Below, one piece after another: positions 1 to 7,897 of a DNA stretch of 64,000 bases (its first letter is position 1; every line of letters starts with the position of its first letter). Made by a program: the position numbers and the translations under genes. The stretch covers positions 248,001 through 312,000 of the forward strand of contig NZ_VHIM01000003.1 in NCBI RefSeq assembly GCF_006494655.1. Direction: 5' to 3'. A model generated the notes under the pieces. That model ran no database searches, was not told the origin of the DNA, and worked only from the letters and a program-made list of their open reading frames with translations. This DNA comes from Arthrobacter agilis. Its GTDB lineage: Bacteria; Actinomycetota; Actinomycetes; Actinomycetales; Micrococcaceae.

Positions 1-1
1 C

Positions 2-166
2 CTGCTGCACCGCGACGACGTCTACGACAAGGAGTCAGCTCGGGCGGGTGAGGCCGACGTGATCGTGGCCAAGCACCGTAACGGCCCGACCAAGACGCTG
101 GTCGTCGGCTTCCAGGGCCACTACTCGCGGTTCAACAACATGGCCGCGGACGGCGGCGGCTACTAG
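2..166 (+). CDS. dnaB: Replicative DNA helicase DnaB, C-terminal fragment
   Basis: This is the last 54 codons of a gene that enters from the left edge. The peptide has the C-terminal signature of bacterial DnaB: a HRDDVYD segment, the EADVIVAKHRNGPT strand (with the lysine and arginine that line the ATP site in RecA-fold helicases), and a final GHYSRFNNMA tail. DnaB is the hexameric helicase that unwinds DNA at the replication fork. Its stop codon overlaps by 4 bases the stop of the convergent MarR gene, so there is no room for a terminator between them. The family call is secure although only the tail is present. Confidence 0.93.
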   Translation: MLHRDDVYDKESARAGEADVIVAKHRNGPTKTLVVGFQGHYSRFNNMAADGGGY

Positions 167-585
167 CCCCTCTTGGGGCCGAGCTCGTTGATGACGGTCT
201 GCAGGCGGGCGCGGAGGTCCTCCGAGGCCAAGCCGTCCTCGGCCATGAGCTCGTGCTCGATGTTCTTTGCGCGCTCCAGGGCTTTCTGGCCGGCGGAGGT
301 GATGGTGATGCGCTGGCTGCGGCGGTCAGCGGTGTTCCTCAGCCGCGTGACGAGCCCGCGCTTTTCGAGGCGGTCGAGAGTGCGGCCCACGGTCTGCGCC
401 TGCACATGGACCAGCTGGGCGAGGCGTACACCGGTGAGTGTGCCTTCGCGTTCGAGGACCCCCAGCGTCGTCAGGCCCGCGTGGGTGATCCCGATCCCGA
501 GGAGCTTCTCATTCCATGAGTGCTCGACGATCCTGGCGGCGGTCGTCAACAGGCGGCTGGTCGACCAATCGTTCAACTCCGGCAC
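163..585 (-). CDS. MarR-family transcriptional regulator
   Basis: 140-residue winged-helix regulator of ordinary MarR length. A helical dimerisation segment (about residues 8-30) is followed by the HTH (about 48-75, containing VRLAQLVHVQAQTVGRTLD) and the wing (about 76-100, RLRNTADRRSQRITITSAG). The start is GTG at 585, preceded by a GGGGAAGG ribosome-binding site 11-12 bases upstream. It is the first gene of a stress-gene neighbourhood that contains 12-bp palindromic elements, the type of site MarR dimers bind, so it is a candidate regulator of that set. That link is inference. The ligand is unknown. The gene converges on dnaB with a 4-base overlap. Confidence 0.88.
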   Translation of the reverse strand: MPELNDWSTSRLLTTAARIVEHSWNEKLLGIGITHAGLTTLGVLEREGTLTGVRLAQLVHVQAQTVGRTLDRLEKRGLVTRLRNTADRRSQRITITSAGQKALERAKNIEHELMAEDGLASEDLRARLQTVINELGPKRG

Positions 586-765
586 GATGGTGTGTCCTTC
601 CCCTTGGTCCTACGCGATTGGTGCAGTGCATCCTGCTCTTCACTCTAGACAACTTGGCCCGAAATAGACAGCAGGCTTATCATAAAAAGTGCACGCCGGG
701 CATGAATCCTGTGCAATCCGACGCCGGAAGACCATGGCGCTCGGGCTGCCCGTGAGTGGAGACGA

Positions 766-797
766 CGAAGGGCCCGGAGCGTACTCCGGGCCCTTCG
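766..797. terminator. Rho-independent-type hairpin between MarR promoter region and DUF2382 gene
   Basis: A perfect 14-bp inverted repeat (766-779 with 784-797, loop CGTA) built around GAAGGGCCCGGAG. It lies 16 bases past the stop of the minus-strand PRC/DUF2382 gene and most likely ends that transcript. There is no real T-run, as is usual for actinobacterial hairpin terminators. Confidence 0.75.
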
Positions 798-812
798 GTG
801 TCGCAGAATCCC

Positions 813-1718
813 CTAGAGGCCGCGGTCGTTGTCGCGGCGGGTGCCATCGGCTCCCTCGACCTCGATCTCTTCCTTGCGGACTTCCCCGCTGACCGTCTCG
901 TTGCTGGTGACGGTCTCCTTGTCCATACGGACACGCTCGACAGGCACGGTCTCCTTGTCGACGACGGGACGCTCGGCGTGGAGTGTCACCTCGTGCTCTT
1001 CCTCGCTGATGGCCGGACCGTCGAAGGCGTCTCCGCGATTGGCATCCGTGATCGGTTCGCGCTCGACCCGGACCTCCTCGCGGCTGACCGGGACGGTCTC
1101 GGTGACGTTCTCCGTGACGACATACTTGCGGAGGCGTGCGCGGCCTGCTTCCGTACGCTCCGTGCCCACGTGCAGCTGCTCCTCCGAGCGGGTCATGGCG
1201 TCGTCGGTCGTGGGACCGGACGTGTCGTGGCCCACGGTGCCGTGCTGGTTGGAGGCGTCTGCGTCCGAGCGCGTGGTGGTGTCCGTGAGGCCGGCGGAGC
1301 GGCCCGATGTGGCGTCGAGGTCGACGTCGCGGTTGTTGCGGCCCGTGGTGTCATTCGTGCCGGTCATGCCCGTGGTGGTGTCGTCATAGCCGCCGGTGCC
1401 GCCGCCGATCTCGTAGTGGCGGTAGAGGCGATCCTCTTCCTCGGGGCTGAGGTTGCCGTCCGACTCGACGCGGGGTGCGTCCTTCACCTGGTGCTTCGTG
1501 TAGGGCACGCGGACATCATGGCCCTCGACGTCAGCGCCCTGGAGCGGGACGAAGGACTCCGACGTACCGAACAGTCCTGTCTTCGCGGTGACCCAGCTGG
1601 GCTCGCCGGTCTGGTCATCGAGGTAGACCTGGCCGATCGAGCCGATCTTCTCGCCGTCGGATCCGAGGACGTTGCCGCCGTTGCCGAGCAGGGTATCGAT
1701 GTTGTCCTGAGTGATCAT
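813..1718 (-). CDS. PRC-barrel and DUF2382 domain stress protein
   Basis: 301-residue cytoplasmic protein. Residues 1-110 are a PRC-barrel like those of RimM and photosynthetic reaction-centre H subunits (MITQDNIDTLLGNGGNVLGS at the start). An acidic, Gly/Thr/Asp-rich linker (about 105-190) follows. The C-terminal part is DUF2382, with the repeated pattern of charged Glu-Val strands (YVVTENVTETVPVSREEVRV and KETVPVERVRMDKETV). The ATG at 1718 has an AGAAGGAGAAGG ribosome-binding site. The family is linked to general stress in actinobacteria and deinococci, but its biochemical role is not established. Two copies of the stress-island promoter element lie 87-122 bases upstream. The charged low-complexity make-up is normal for the family. 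Confidence 0.88.
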   Translation of the reverse strand: MITQDNIDTLLGNGGNVLGSDGEKIGSIGQVYLDDQTGEPSWVTAKTGLFGTSESFVPLQGADVEGHDVRVPYTKHQVKDAPRVESDGNLSPEEEDRLYRHYEIGGGTGGYDDTTTGMTGTNDTTGRNNRDVDLDATSGRSAGLTDTTTRSDADASNQHGTVGHDTSGPTTDDAMTRSEEQLHVGTERTEAGRARLRKYVVTENVTETVPVSREEVRVEREPITDANRGDAFDGPAISEEEHEVTLHAERPVVDKETVPVERVRMDKETVTSNETVSGEVRKEEIEVEGADGTRRDNDRGL

Positions 1719-1804
1719 GTCCTTCTCCTTCTGAGTATTCTCACTGGTTCGGGATTCCGGTTTCGCCGGGACCGGAGTCCGCGGCTAACCACCGGCCTCT
1801 AGAG

Positions 1805-1840
1805 TAAGCACACTTAGTACCTGATGGGAAGCCTACTTAG
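1805..1840 (-). promoter_or_regulatory. Two stress-island palindromic elements upstream of the DUF2382 gene
   Basis: TAAG-CACA-CTTA at 1805-1816, read on the minus strand as ACTAAGTGTGCTTACTC, and a half-conserved second copy CTAAGTAGGCTT at 1829-1840. The two start 23 bases apart in the same orientation. Close matches lie upstream of three other stress genes here (4997-5008, 5054-5069, 6802-6817). The minus-strand TACTCT at 1806-1801 could be the -10 box. Whether this is a promoter class or an operator cannot be told from sequence alone. Confidence 0.55.
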
Positions 1841-2128
1841 CGTTTCGGGGGAAATGTTGGCTCTCGGGGCTTTCCTTCGCGGGCGACTGTCGCCCTGAGG
1901 GTCCGCGATCCTAGGATGGGACCGGGTCCAGCAAACGGTCCGCCACGGCACTCTCTCTGTGAGCGGGCATGCCTGCCTGCAGCGCTCGGGGTTCATCCGG
2001 GCGCGCGTCATTCCGCGGGGCCGAACCTGCAGCGGCACCAAGGGTGCGGGTCGATGCTCGCGTCCTGGGAGCAGGATGGTCCGCGCACGGAAGGGAGTGT
2101 GCGACACGAGCCCGTGAAGGGGCATCAC
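1841..2128 (+). other. Intergenic leader of the isochorismatase gene
   Basis: With the elements at 1805-1840 this makes a 410-base stretch (1719-2128) without a convincing gene. It holds a perfect 15-base inverted repeat, GGGCGAC-T-GTCGCCC (1881-1895), and a palindrome ATCCTAGGAT (1908-1917). The TAGGAT half of the latter could act as a -10 box, giving a leader of about 200 nt. The open frame running through 1916-2128 lacks the codon use of a real gene and has no ribosome-binding site. Confidence 0.4.
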
Positions 2129-2821
2129 ATGTCATCACCGAGCAACGCATCGACGAGTAGTCGTGCCGGGAGCACCCCCGGCGGGACCGACCACGCAGCC
2201 ACCGGCTTGCCTGCGGTTGGAGCCGGCGACCACAGGACCGCACTCCTGATCATCGACATGCAGAACGCCTTCTTCGAACACGAGACCCTGGCTGCGTCCA
2301 GGGACGCGCTCGTGGCGGCGTGCAACACACTGATCGAAGCAGCCGTCCGTAGTGGCGCTCCCGTACTGGTCGCACGGACGGAACACCTACCCGACAGGTC
2401 GACCTGGACCACCTCCATGCTCGACGACGACCAGGGTTTCATCTTTCGTGGGTCGCATCAGGCCGAGATGGTGAGGGGCCTGCAGGTACACCTGTTCGTC
2501 ATCGTGACCAAGACCCGGGACAGCGCGTTCTTCGGGACGGATCTGGCCGAGCGCTTGCGGGCGCTGGGTGTGGACGAACTGATGCTGGCCGGCGTCTCGG
2601 CGCACAACTGCGTGGCACACACGGGGGCGGACGCGTTCGCGCACGATTTCAGGGTCAGCTATGTGAGCGATGCGATCGGGCACACGAACAAGAAGTATGC
2701 CGAGGCGATGCTGGAGATCCTCTCCGCGGAGTACCGGCAGCCGATCGTCGACCTGGCGGACGCCGTGGCCAGGCTCGGTCGAGGTCTGCTCAGCGCCGAG
2801 CACGAAGAGGCCACCGGGTGA
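2129..2821 (+). CDS. Isochorismatase-family cysteine hydrolase
   Basis: 230-residue cysteine hydrolase. The Asp-Lys-Cys catalytic set is visible: Asp in LLIIDMQNAFF, Lys in VTKTRDSAFFGTDL, and the nucleophile Cys in GVSAHNCVAHTGADAF. Substrates in the family include isochorismate, nicotinamide, N-carbamoyl compounds and ureidoacrylate; the residues seen do not fix which applies. The ATG at 2129 follows GAAGGGGC and precedes a Ser/Thr-rich, poorly conserved 35-residue N-terminus. The frame is open further upstream without a ribosome-binding site, so the shorter form is preferred. It ends 27 bases before the convergent DUF3618 gene. Confidence 0.85.
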   Translation: MSSPSNASTSSRAGSTPGGTDHAATGLPAVGAGDHRTALLIIDMQNAFFEHETLAASRDALVAACNTLIEAAVRSGAPVLVARTEHLPDRSTWTTSMLDDDQGFIFRGSHQAEMVRGLQVHLFVIVTKTRDSAFFGTDLAERLRALGVDELMLAGVSAHNCVAHTGADAFAHDFRVSYVSDAIGHTNKKYAEAMLEILSAEYRQPIVDLADAVARLGRGLLSAEHEEATG

Positions 2822-2848
2822 ACCGGTGGCCTCCTCCGCGACGGGGTC

Positions 2849-3565
2849 TCAGCTCTGCTGGACGCTGGACTTCGCGTCCTGGGCGCTTCCCTTGACGTCG
2901 CCGGCGGCCTGCCGGCTCTCGCCCTTGACTTCGCCGACGGCGTTCTGGCCCTCGTCCTTCACCGTCTGCACCGAGTCGGTCGCGGAGTCCTTGACGGACT
3001 GAACGGCCTCCTGAGCCGGCTCCTTGACCTCGTTCGCAACCTGCTTGGCTGCGTCGGTGACCTTCTCCTTCAGGGGAGCGGCCTGCTCCTTGAGGTGCGA
3101 GGCCGCCTCCTGCTCCTTCTGGCTGGCCGGTATGAGGCTGGCCACGAGAAGGCCCGCGCCGAAGGCGATCAGGCCGGCTGCGAGCGGGTTGCCTGCGGCC
3201 TTGGTGCCCAGCTGGCCCGGGGCGTCATGCGCTGCCTGCCCGGCACTGTGCAGCTTGTCCTTGGCGGAGCCGCCGGTCGACTGGGCGCTGCCCAGGCCGC
3301 TGCCTGCCTTGTTCTTCGCGTGCCCGGCCTTGTCGGCGACCGTACCCTTCACGTCGTCGGCCTTGCCGAGTACGGAATCCTTGACGTCCTCGGCCTTGCC
3401 CATGACGGTCTCCTTCACATTGCTGAAGCTGTGCTTCACCTTCTCGGTCTGGCGGTGCGCGATGTTCGCCGGGTTCACCTTGTCGGCGACGGCGTCTACA
3501 TCGGTGCCGAGCTCCTGGCGGGTGCGCTCGATATCGGCGCGGATCTCATCTGGTGTCTGGCTCAT
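2849..3565 (-). CDS. DUF3618 protein with amphipathic LEA-like repeats
   Basis: 238 residues. The N-terminus (MSQTPDEIRADIERTRQELG) is the DUF3618 signature. It is followed by repeats of the type KAEDVKDSVLGKADDVKGTV, a hydrophobic segment near 130-150 (NPLAAGLIAFGAGLLVASLI), and a long Lys/Glu/Ala C-terminal region that resembles LEA or apolipoprotein amphipathic helices. Probably an envelope or membrane-associated stress protein; the molecular role is unknown. It is third in a minus-strand operon (4901 to 2849). Its ATG overlaps the stop of the holin-X gene by 4 bases, so translation is coupled. Confidence 0.82.
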   Translation of the reverse strand: MSQTPDEIRADIERTRQELGTDVDAVADKVNPANIAHRQTEKVKHSFSNVKETVMGKAEDVKDSVLGKADDVKGTVADKAGHAKNKAGSGLGSAQSTGGSAKDKLHSAGQAAHDAPGQLGTKAAGNPLAAGLIAFGAGLLVASLIPASQKEQEAASHLKEQAAPLKEKVTDAAKQVANEVKEPAQEAVQSVKDSATDSVQTVKDEGQNAVGEVKGESRQAAGDVKGSAQDAKSSVQQS

Positions 3566-4014
3566 GCGGTGTGCTCACCTGGTTTCAGTGTCGGCGGGAT
3601 CTCTTTGACGGTCTCCGCAGTCTGCGGAAGACCCTTGACCTGCTTCATTTCCTTCTTCCCCATCAGGGCGAGGACGGCGGCGATGATGCCCCAGAGGACT
3701 GCCACGATGAGGGCGGCCCAGCCGAGGGGCATCAGGGCGCCCAGTCCCCACATGAGGGCGATGGAGAGGAACAGGAGGACGAAGTGGCCTCCGACAGCGG
3801 CTCCGGCGAACATGCCGGCACCCTTCCCGGCATTCTTCGCCGACTCCGTGGCCTCGGCTTTCGCCAGGGCCACTTCCTGGCGCATGAGCTTCGAGAGGTC
3901 CTTGGTCACCTCCCCGAGGAGCTCGCCGACCGATGCGTTGGCCGAGCGCTGCTCGGCCTCCGTCGGCAGTGGCGCGGCAGCCTGGTGGGCGCCGCTCGTG
4001 TATGCCTCGCTCAT
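3562..4014 (-). CDS. Phage-holin-superfamily (actinobacterial holin-X / DUF1469) membrane protein
   Basis: 150 residues with a charged N-terminal helix (GELLGEVTKDLSKLMRQEVA), a Gly/Ala hinge, and two hydrophobic segments (about 72-92 and 97-118, VLLFLSIALMWGLGAL and ALIVAVLWGIIAAVLALM). The C-terminal tail is soluble. This is the typical layout of actinobacterial 'phage holin family' proteins, which are chromosomal and not prophage genes. They commonly sit beside DUF3618 genes, as here. The start overlaps the upstream gene's stop by one base (TGATG) and its end overlaps the DUF3618 start by 4, so the three genes form one tight operon. Confidence 0.85.
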   Translation of the reverse strand: MSEAYTSGAHQAAAPLPTEAEQRSANASVGELLGEVTKDLSKLMRQEVALAKAEATESAKNAGKGAGMFAGAAVGGHFVLLFLSIALMWGLGALMPLGWAALIVAVLWGIIAAVLALMGKKEMKQVKGLPQTAETVKEIPPTLKPGEHTA

Positions 4015-4901
4015 CAGCGCAGACCCCCGTCGTTCGGGCGGGTCGTGACGGGCGGCGTGCCCGGCGGGATGGTGGGGTAGTCGTCCGTGGGATCGACGAA
4101 CGCGGGATTCGAATCGGCGACGTGCTGGCCTCCACCGGTCTCACCGAACCCTGCTGTCGCGGGGGTCCCGCTGTAGAGGTCGGAATCGGCTTCCGAGTAG
4201 CCGGCATAGCCGGAACCGGCGGTGCCCGTGGTGGTTCCCGTGGGAGCGTAGTTCTGCGAGCGGTTCGCGTTCGACGACGAGTCGTGGTTACCGGTGAGCC
4301 CCCGGGTCAGGCGCCCTACGACGAGACCGGAACCTGCTGCGATGGCCAGGAAGGCTCCCGGCTTGCGGCGCGCGAAGGACTTGACGTCCTCCAGGATGCC
4401 GGCGGCGTCGCGGTCCTCGAGCCAGCTGGCGGCGGAGTCCGTGCGCTGCGAGGCCTGCCGGACGAATCCGGCCACCATCTGGTTGTCGGACTTCTCCGCC
4501 ATCGACTTGAGCTCGTCGGAGATCCCGCGGATGCCCTCGGTGATCTTCTCCTGCTGGCTGCCTGCCTGGCTCTTGACCTCGGCGGAGACAGTGCCGAAGA
4601 GATCCTTCGCCTGCGCGCCGGCCTCTGCGGCAACACTCTTCGCTTCGGATGCGGCAGTTCCGGCGACGTTCTTCGCCTCCGACGAGGCGGTGTCGGCGAC
4701 GTTCGCGGCTGCCTGCTTGCCGTCCTGACCCACCTGCTTTGCCTTGTCCTTGGCGGCCGAGCTCTTCGAATCGTCGGTTCCGGCGGTGCCGCCCGAAAAT
4801 TGCGTCGTACCGAGCTCGTGCGGGGCGAGGTCCGCTGAGGAACCCTCGTTGCCCGTGGTGGACGGCACCAGGGGATCCTTCGGCCAGTTCTGCGTAGTCA
4901 T
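4014..4901 (-). CDS. LEA-like Ala/Lys-rich envelope stress protein
   Basis: 295 residues. A central region (about 45-150) carries degenerate Ala/Lys/Glu/Ser repeats such as ASSEAKNVAGTAASEAKSVA, typical of LEA-like amphipathic helices. It is followed by a short hydrophobic stretch (about 205-220, PGAFLAIAAGSGLVVGRL) and a disordered Ser/Thr/Gly/Asn tail. The ATG at 4901 has TTAGGAG at the right distance; an upstream in-frame extension to 5018 runs through the promoter and is rejected. First gene of the operon with holin-X and DUF3618. A perfect palindrome of the stress-island element lies 96 bases upstream. It has no firm named family; a protective role in desiccation is inferred from composition and neighbours. 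Confidence 0.8.
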   Translation of the reverse strand: MTTQNWPKDPLVPSTTGNEGSSADLAPHELGTTQFSGGTAGTDDSKSSAAKDKAKQVGQDGKQAAANVADTASSEAKNVAGTAASEAKSVAAEAGAQAKDLFGTVSAEVKSQAGSQQEKITEGIRGISDELKSMAEKSDNQMVAGFVRQASQRTDSAASWLEDRDAAGILEDVKSFARRKPGAFLAIAAGSGLVVGRLTRGLTGNHDSSSNANRSQNYAPTGTTTGTAGSGYAGYSEADSDLYSGTPATAGFGETGGGQHVADSNPAFVDPTDDYPTIPPGTPPVTTRPNDGGLR

Positions 4902-4996
4902 GGTGACTCCTAACGTTGTTTCTGCCGTGTGGCGGACACTCCATCGAGATTCCGATGCGTCGTACCGGCATCTCGTTCTGAAGGTATGCCTGAAGC

Positions 4997-5008
4997 TAAG
5001 CATGCTTA
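4997..5008 (-). promoter_or_regulatory. Stress-island element, perfect palindrome TAAGCATGCTTA
   Basis: Perfect 12-bp palindrome in the divergent region between the LEA-like operon (start 4901) and the catalase gene (start 5184). Its minus-strand side reads AAGCATGCTTAGCTT toward the operon. It matches the spacing of the copies at 1805, 5054 and 6802. Confidence 0.55.
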
Positions 5009-5053
5009 CATTCCTCATTGCAAGCCCTTTTCATGGATCCTGCAACCTCTAAA

Positions 5054-5069
5054 TAAGTACGCTTAGTAT
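5054..5069 (+). promoter_or_regulatory. Stress-island element upstream of manganese catalase
   Basis: TAAGTACGCTTAGTAT: TAAG-N4-CTTA followed by TAGTAT (5064-5069), which could serve as a -10 box with transcription starting near 5076. It matches the copy at 6802-6817 in AAGTACGCTTA followed by C or G, then TAT. It lies about 115 bases before the catalase start. Confidence 0.6.
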
Positions 5070-5183
5070 CTTCCGGAATTCCCCCGGTCACCTCTAGCGT
5101 CGGAAGCAAGAGGGCTTTCCACGGCCGCTTCCAGAAGAAGCGGAACCACCCCGGAGGGCCCCGACGTGGGGAGGAAACCACTC

Positions 5184-6065
5184 GTGTTTTTCCACAAGCA
5201 GGAACTTCAGTACAAGGCCAGTCCGGGTAAGCCCGACGCCGTCTACGCCCGCAAGCTCCAGGAAGTGCTCGGCGGGCAGTACGGTGAGATCACCGTCGCG
5301 ATGCAGTACAGCTTCCAGGCCTGGAACGCCCACATCCCCGGGAAGTATCGCGACCTGCTCTTCGGAATCGCTGCCGAGGAGATGGGCCACGTCGAGATGC
5401 TCGCCACCATGATCGCGCAGCTCCTCGAGAAGGCGCCCCTCGGCATCACCGACGACGCCGTCCAGTCGGATCCCGCGATCGCCGCCGTGATCGGCGGTAC
5501 CGATCTGCAGCACGCCATCGTGGCCGGGGCCGGGGCACGCCCGGTCGACAGCATGGGCAACCCCTGGCAGGGCAGCTACGTCACGGCCAGCGGAAACCTG
5601 TTGGCCGACTTCACGGCCAATGCCAACGCCGAGATGCAGGGCCGCCTGCAGGTGGCGCGCCTCTATCACATGACGGACGACCACGGCGTCCGGGACCTGC
5701 TCTCCTTCCTGCTGGCCCGCGACACCATGCACCAGAACCAGTGGATGGCGGCCGCCCGTGAGCTGCAGGAGGAGAAGTTGGAGCAATTCCCGGTGCCCAG
5801 TAACTTCCCGCAGAAGAAGGAGGCCACGGAGGTCTCCTATCAGTACCTCAACTTCTCCGACGGGAAGGCCGCCTCGGAGGGAAGCTGGGCCTCGGGCCCC
5901 ACGCCGGACGGCAAGGGTGAGTTCACCTATCACGAGGGCACGACGACGTCCGCCCCCCTCCCTCCTGCCACCCACCCGGATGCCCGTTTCTACGGCACCA
6001 CGGAAATCCCGAACACCGTCGAGAAGATGGCGGGCACCGTTCAGGACAAGCTGAACCGCGAATAG
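5184..6065 (+). CDS. Manganese (non-haem) catalase
   Basis: 293-residue dimanganese catalase that breaks hydrogen peroxide into water and oxygen. The start is taken as GTG 5184 because proteins of this family begin MFFHK or similar and GGGGAGG lies 8 bases upstream; GTG 5166 is an alternative adding six residues. The ferritin-like bundle has its metal ligands in the expected places: Glu in GGQYGEITVAMQ, Glu and His in AAEEMGHVEM, and the second pair in NANAEMQGRLQV and LARDTMHQNQW. It heads a unit with the DUF4383 gene and fits the oxidative-stress theme of the island. Confidence 0.93.
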   Translation: MFFHKQELQYKASPGKPDAVYARKLQEVLGGQYGEITVAMQYSFQAWNAHIPGKYRDLLFGIAAEEMGHVEMLATMIAQLLEKAPLGITDDAVQSDPAIAAVIGGTDLQHAIVAGAGARPVDSMGNPWQGSYVTASGNLLADFTANANAEMQGRLQVARLYHMTDDHGVRDLLSFLLARDTMHQNQWMAAARELQEEKLEQFPVPSNFPQKKEATEVSYQYLNFSDGKAASEGSWASGPTPDGKGEFTYHEGTTTSAPLPPATHPDARFYGTTEIPNTVEKMAGTVQDKLNRE

Positions 6066-6113
6066 ACGCTGGGCCCTTACCCGCCCCAGTTCTACGACCA
6101 GAAGGAGAATCTC

Positions 6114-6584
6114 ATGGCAAACACGAACAATCGGACCGTCGACAGGGGACGGACAGCCGTCCAGCGTGCAGCGCAGGTGGTAGGCGTTGTCTTCCTGCTC
6201 GCCGGTATCCTGGGCTTCATCCCGGGCATCACCTCGAACTACGACACGATGCAGTTCGCCGGCCACGAATCGGAGGCGCTGCTGCTCGGGGTCTTCCAGG
6301 TCTCGATCCTGCACAACATCGTCCACCTGCTGTTCGGTATCGCCGGGCTCGCGATGGCGGGCACCATCTCCGGGGCGCGCTCCTACCTCCTCGGCGGCGG
6401 CATCATCTACGCGATCCTGTGGATCTACGGCCTGATCATCGGGCAGGAGTCCGGGGCCAACTTCGTGCCGCTCAACGGCGCGGACAACTGGCTCCACTTC
6501 TTCCTCGCCGTGGGCATGATCGCGCTCGCGCTGATCCTGAGCCGTGACGCCCGCAACGCGCGTAACACCCCCCGCAGCGCCTAG
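6114..6584 (+). CDS. DUF4383 domain membrane protein
   Basis: 156 residues with four predicted transmembrane helices (about 20-40, 60-80, 88-110 and 127-145) and a conserved HNIVHLLFGIAG motif in helix 2, characteristic of DUF4383. The function is unknown. Strong AGAAGGAGAATCTC ribosome-binding site before the ATG. It lies 48 bases after the catalase and is probably co-transcribed with it. A strong hairpin follows at 6653-6709. Confidence 0.9.
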   Translation: MANTNNRTVDRGRTAVQRAAQVVGVVFLLAGILGFIPGITSNYDTMQFAGHESEALLLGVFQVSILHNIVHLLFGIAGLAMAGTISGARSYLLGGGIIYAILWIYGLIIGQESGANFVPLNGADNWLHFFLAVGMIALALILSRDARNARNTPRSA

Positions 6585-6652
6585 GCCGTCCACGTGATTG
6601 GGGGTGCACCGTGACCGACGAGGTCGGCAGCGGCCAGCGCCCGCGGTGAAGG

Positions 6653-6709
6653 ACGACGACGCTGGGTCGGCAGGGCTTCCATGGGGGCCGGCCGACCCGG
6701 CGTCGTCGT
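6653..6709 (+). terminator. Long-stem terminator after catalase-DUF4383
   Basis: An 18-bp inverted repeat (6653-6670 with 6692-6709, one G-U pair) around ACGACGACGC-TGGGTCGG with a 21-base loop. It is placed to end the catalase/DUF4383 transcript before the promoter of the next unit. Confidence 0.7.
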
Positions 6710-6801
6710 GTCCGGGCCGATTCGCGCACCCGGTTCGCCGAGGCAGAGACGGCCGGTGGCCGCGGGGGCTGAATGACGGTCCGCTCATCGGGCGGGAAGC
6801 G

Positions 6802-6817
6802 AAGTACGCTTACTATC
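6802..6817 (+). promoter_or_regulatory. Stress-island element upstream of the iron redox enzyme
   Basis: AAGTACGCTTACTATC lies 46 bases before the ATG at 6863 and differs at a single position from the element at 5055-5070 upstream of the catalase. TACTAT (6811-6816) would be a good -10 hexamer with a roughly 40-nt leader. Confidence 0.6.
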
Positions 6818-6862
6818 ACCGCCCCGCCCGCCAGGGCACCCGTTCGACAGAAGAGGTCCTTG

Positions 6863-7897
6863 ATGAAGCAGCCCTCCCCGCGCGGAGAGATCAGCGCCCT
6901 CGTGCTGACCACCGTCGCCGGAACAGTCGACGACGGCCAGGAGGCGCTCGCCCGGCTCGCCACGCTCGTCGCAGAGGCACTGTCCGAGACTCCGGACATC
7001 CTGTACGACGACGACCTCCAGCTCGCACTCTTCAGCCTGTACGAGTTGCATTACAGCGGGATCGACGAGGCCGGCGACGACTGGGAGTGGAACCCCGAGC
7101 TCCTGCGGGTCCGGCAGCAGATCGAGGCCGTGTTCGAGCAGCGGGTTCGTGGCGAAGTGGTGCTGGGAGCCCTGCCCGGGACGACGAGCGAGGCAGTGTG
7201 CGCGGAGCTGTTCCGCATGGCAGGTGAGGACACGGGACCGAGCATGTCCCGCTTCGTCGCCACAGCGGCCTCCGACGAGCAGTTGCACGAGTTCCTGGTC
7301 CACAAGTCCGTCTACCAGCTGAAGGAAGCGGACCCGCACACCTTCGCGATTCCGCGGCTGACCGGGCGCTCCAAGGCCGCGCTCGTCGAGATCCAGGTGG
7401 ACGAGTACGGGAACGGCCTGCCGGCGCGCATGCACTCGGCCCTCTTCGCCCGGACCATGAGGTCCCTCGGCATGGACCACACTTACGGCGCGTATCTCGA
7501 CGCCACGCCGGCCATCACGCTGGCCTCCAACAACCTCATGTCCCTCTTCGGCCTCAACCGGCGGCTGCGGGGTGCGATCGTGGGTCATCTGGCGGCCTAT
7601 GAGATGACGTCGTCCCAGCCCAACCGCCTGTACTCGCGCGGCTTCAAGCGCCACGGGTACGGCGAGGAGGCCCTGGAGTACTTCGACGAGCACGTCGAGG
7701 CGGATGCCGTCCACGAGCAGATCGCAGGACGGGACATGGCTGGAGGCCTGGTCGAGGAGGACCCCCGTCTCCTCCAGGACGTCCTGTTCGGAGCTGCTGC
7801 CGGGCTCGCCATCGATACGCTCATGACGTCCCACATCATGGGGTCGTGGGAGAGCGGACGGTCCTCCCTCCGCACGTCGGAAGCGATGGCGTCGTGA
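6863..7897 (+). CDS. Iron-containing redox enzyme family protein (haem-oxygenase-like diiron fold)
   Basis: 344-residue protein of the haem-oxygenase-like diiron superfamily common in actinobacteria. Candidate metal-ligand residues are Glu in LFSLYELHYSG, Glu in LVEIQVDEYGNG, His in MDHTYGAY, and the final DEHVEADAVHEQIAG helix. The exact reaction is not known; relatives include oxidases, N-oxygenases and desaturases. The ATG at 6863 follows AGAGG; an in-frame extension to 6773 crosses the promoter. Its stop overlaps the GTG start of the CDGSH protein (GTGA), a pairing seen widely in this phylum and suggestive of a shared iron or redox function. Confidence 0.88.
   Translation: MKQPSPRGEISALVLTTVAGTVDDGQEALARLATLVAEALSETPDILYDDDLQLALFSLYELHYSGIDEAGDDWEWNPELLRVRQQIEAVFEQRVRGEVVLGALPGTTSEAVCAELFRMAGEDTGPSMSRFVATAASDEQLHEFLVHKSVYQLKEADPHTFAIPRLTGRSKAALVEIQVDEYGNGLPARMHSALFARTMRSLGMDHTYGAYLDATPAITLASNNLMSLFGLNRRLRGAIVGHLAAYEMTSSQPNRLYSRGFKRHGYGEEALEYFDEHVEADAVHEQIAGRDMAGGLVEEDPRLLQDVLFGAAAGLAIDTLMTSHIMGSWESGRSSLRTSEAMAS

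Noticed and set aside
756-1802. 348-codon plus-strand frame
   Set aside because: Antisense to the PRC/DUF2382 gene; no ribosome-binding site or domain.
3562-4014. Holin-X gene as a prophage marker
   Set aside because: Actinobacterial holin-X genes are chromosomal partners of DUF3618 genes; no other phage gene is near.
5094-6788. 564-codon minus-strand frame opposite manganese catalase
   Set aside because: Shadow of the catalase and DUF4383 genes, which have clear families and ribosome-binding sites.
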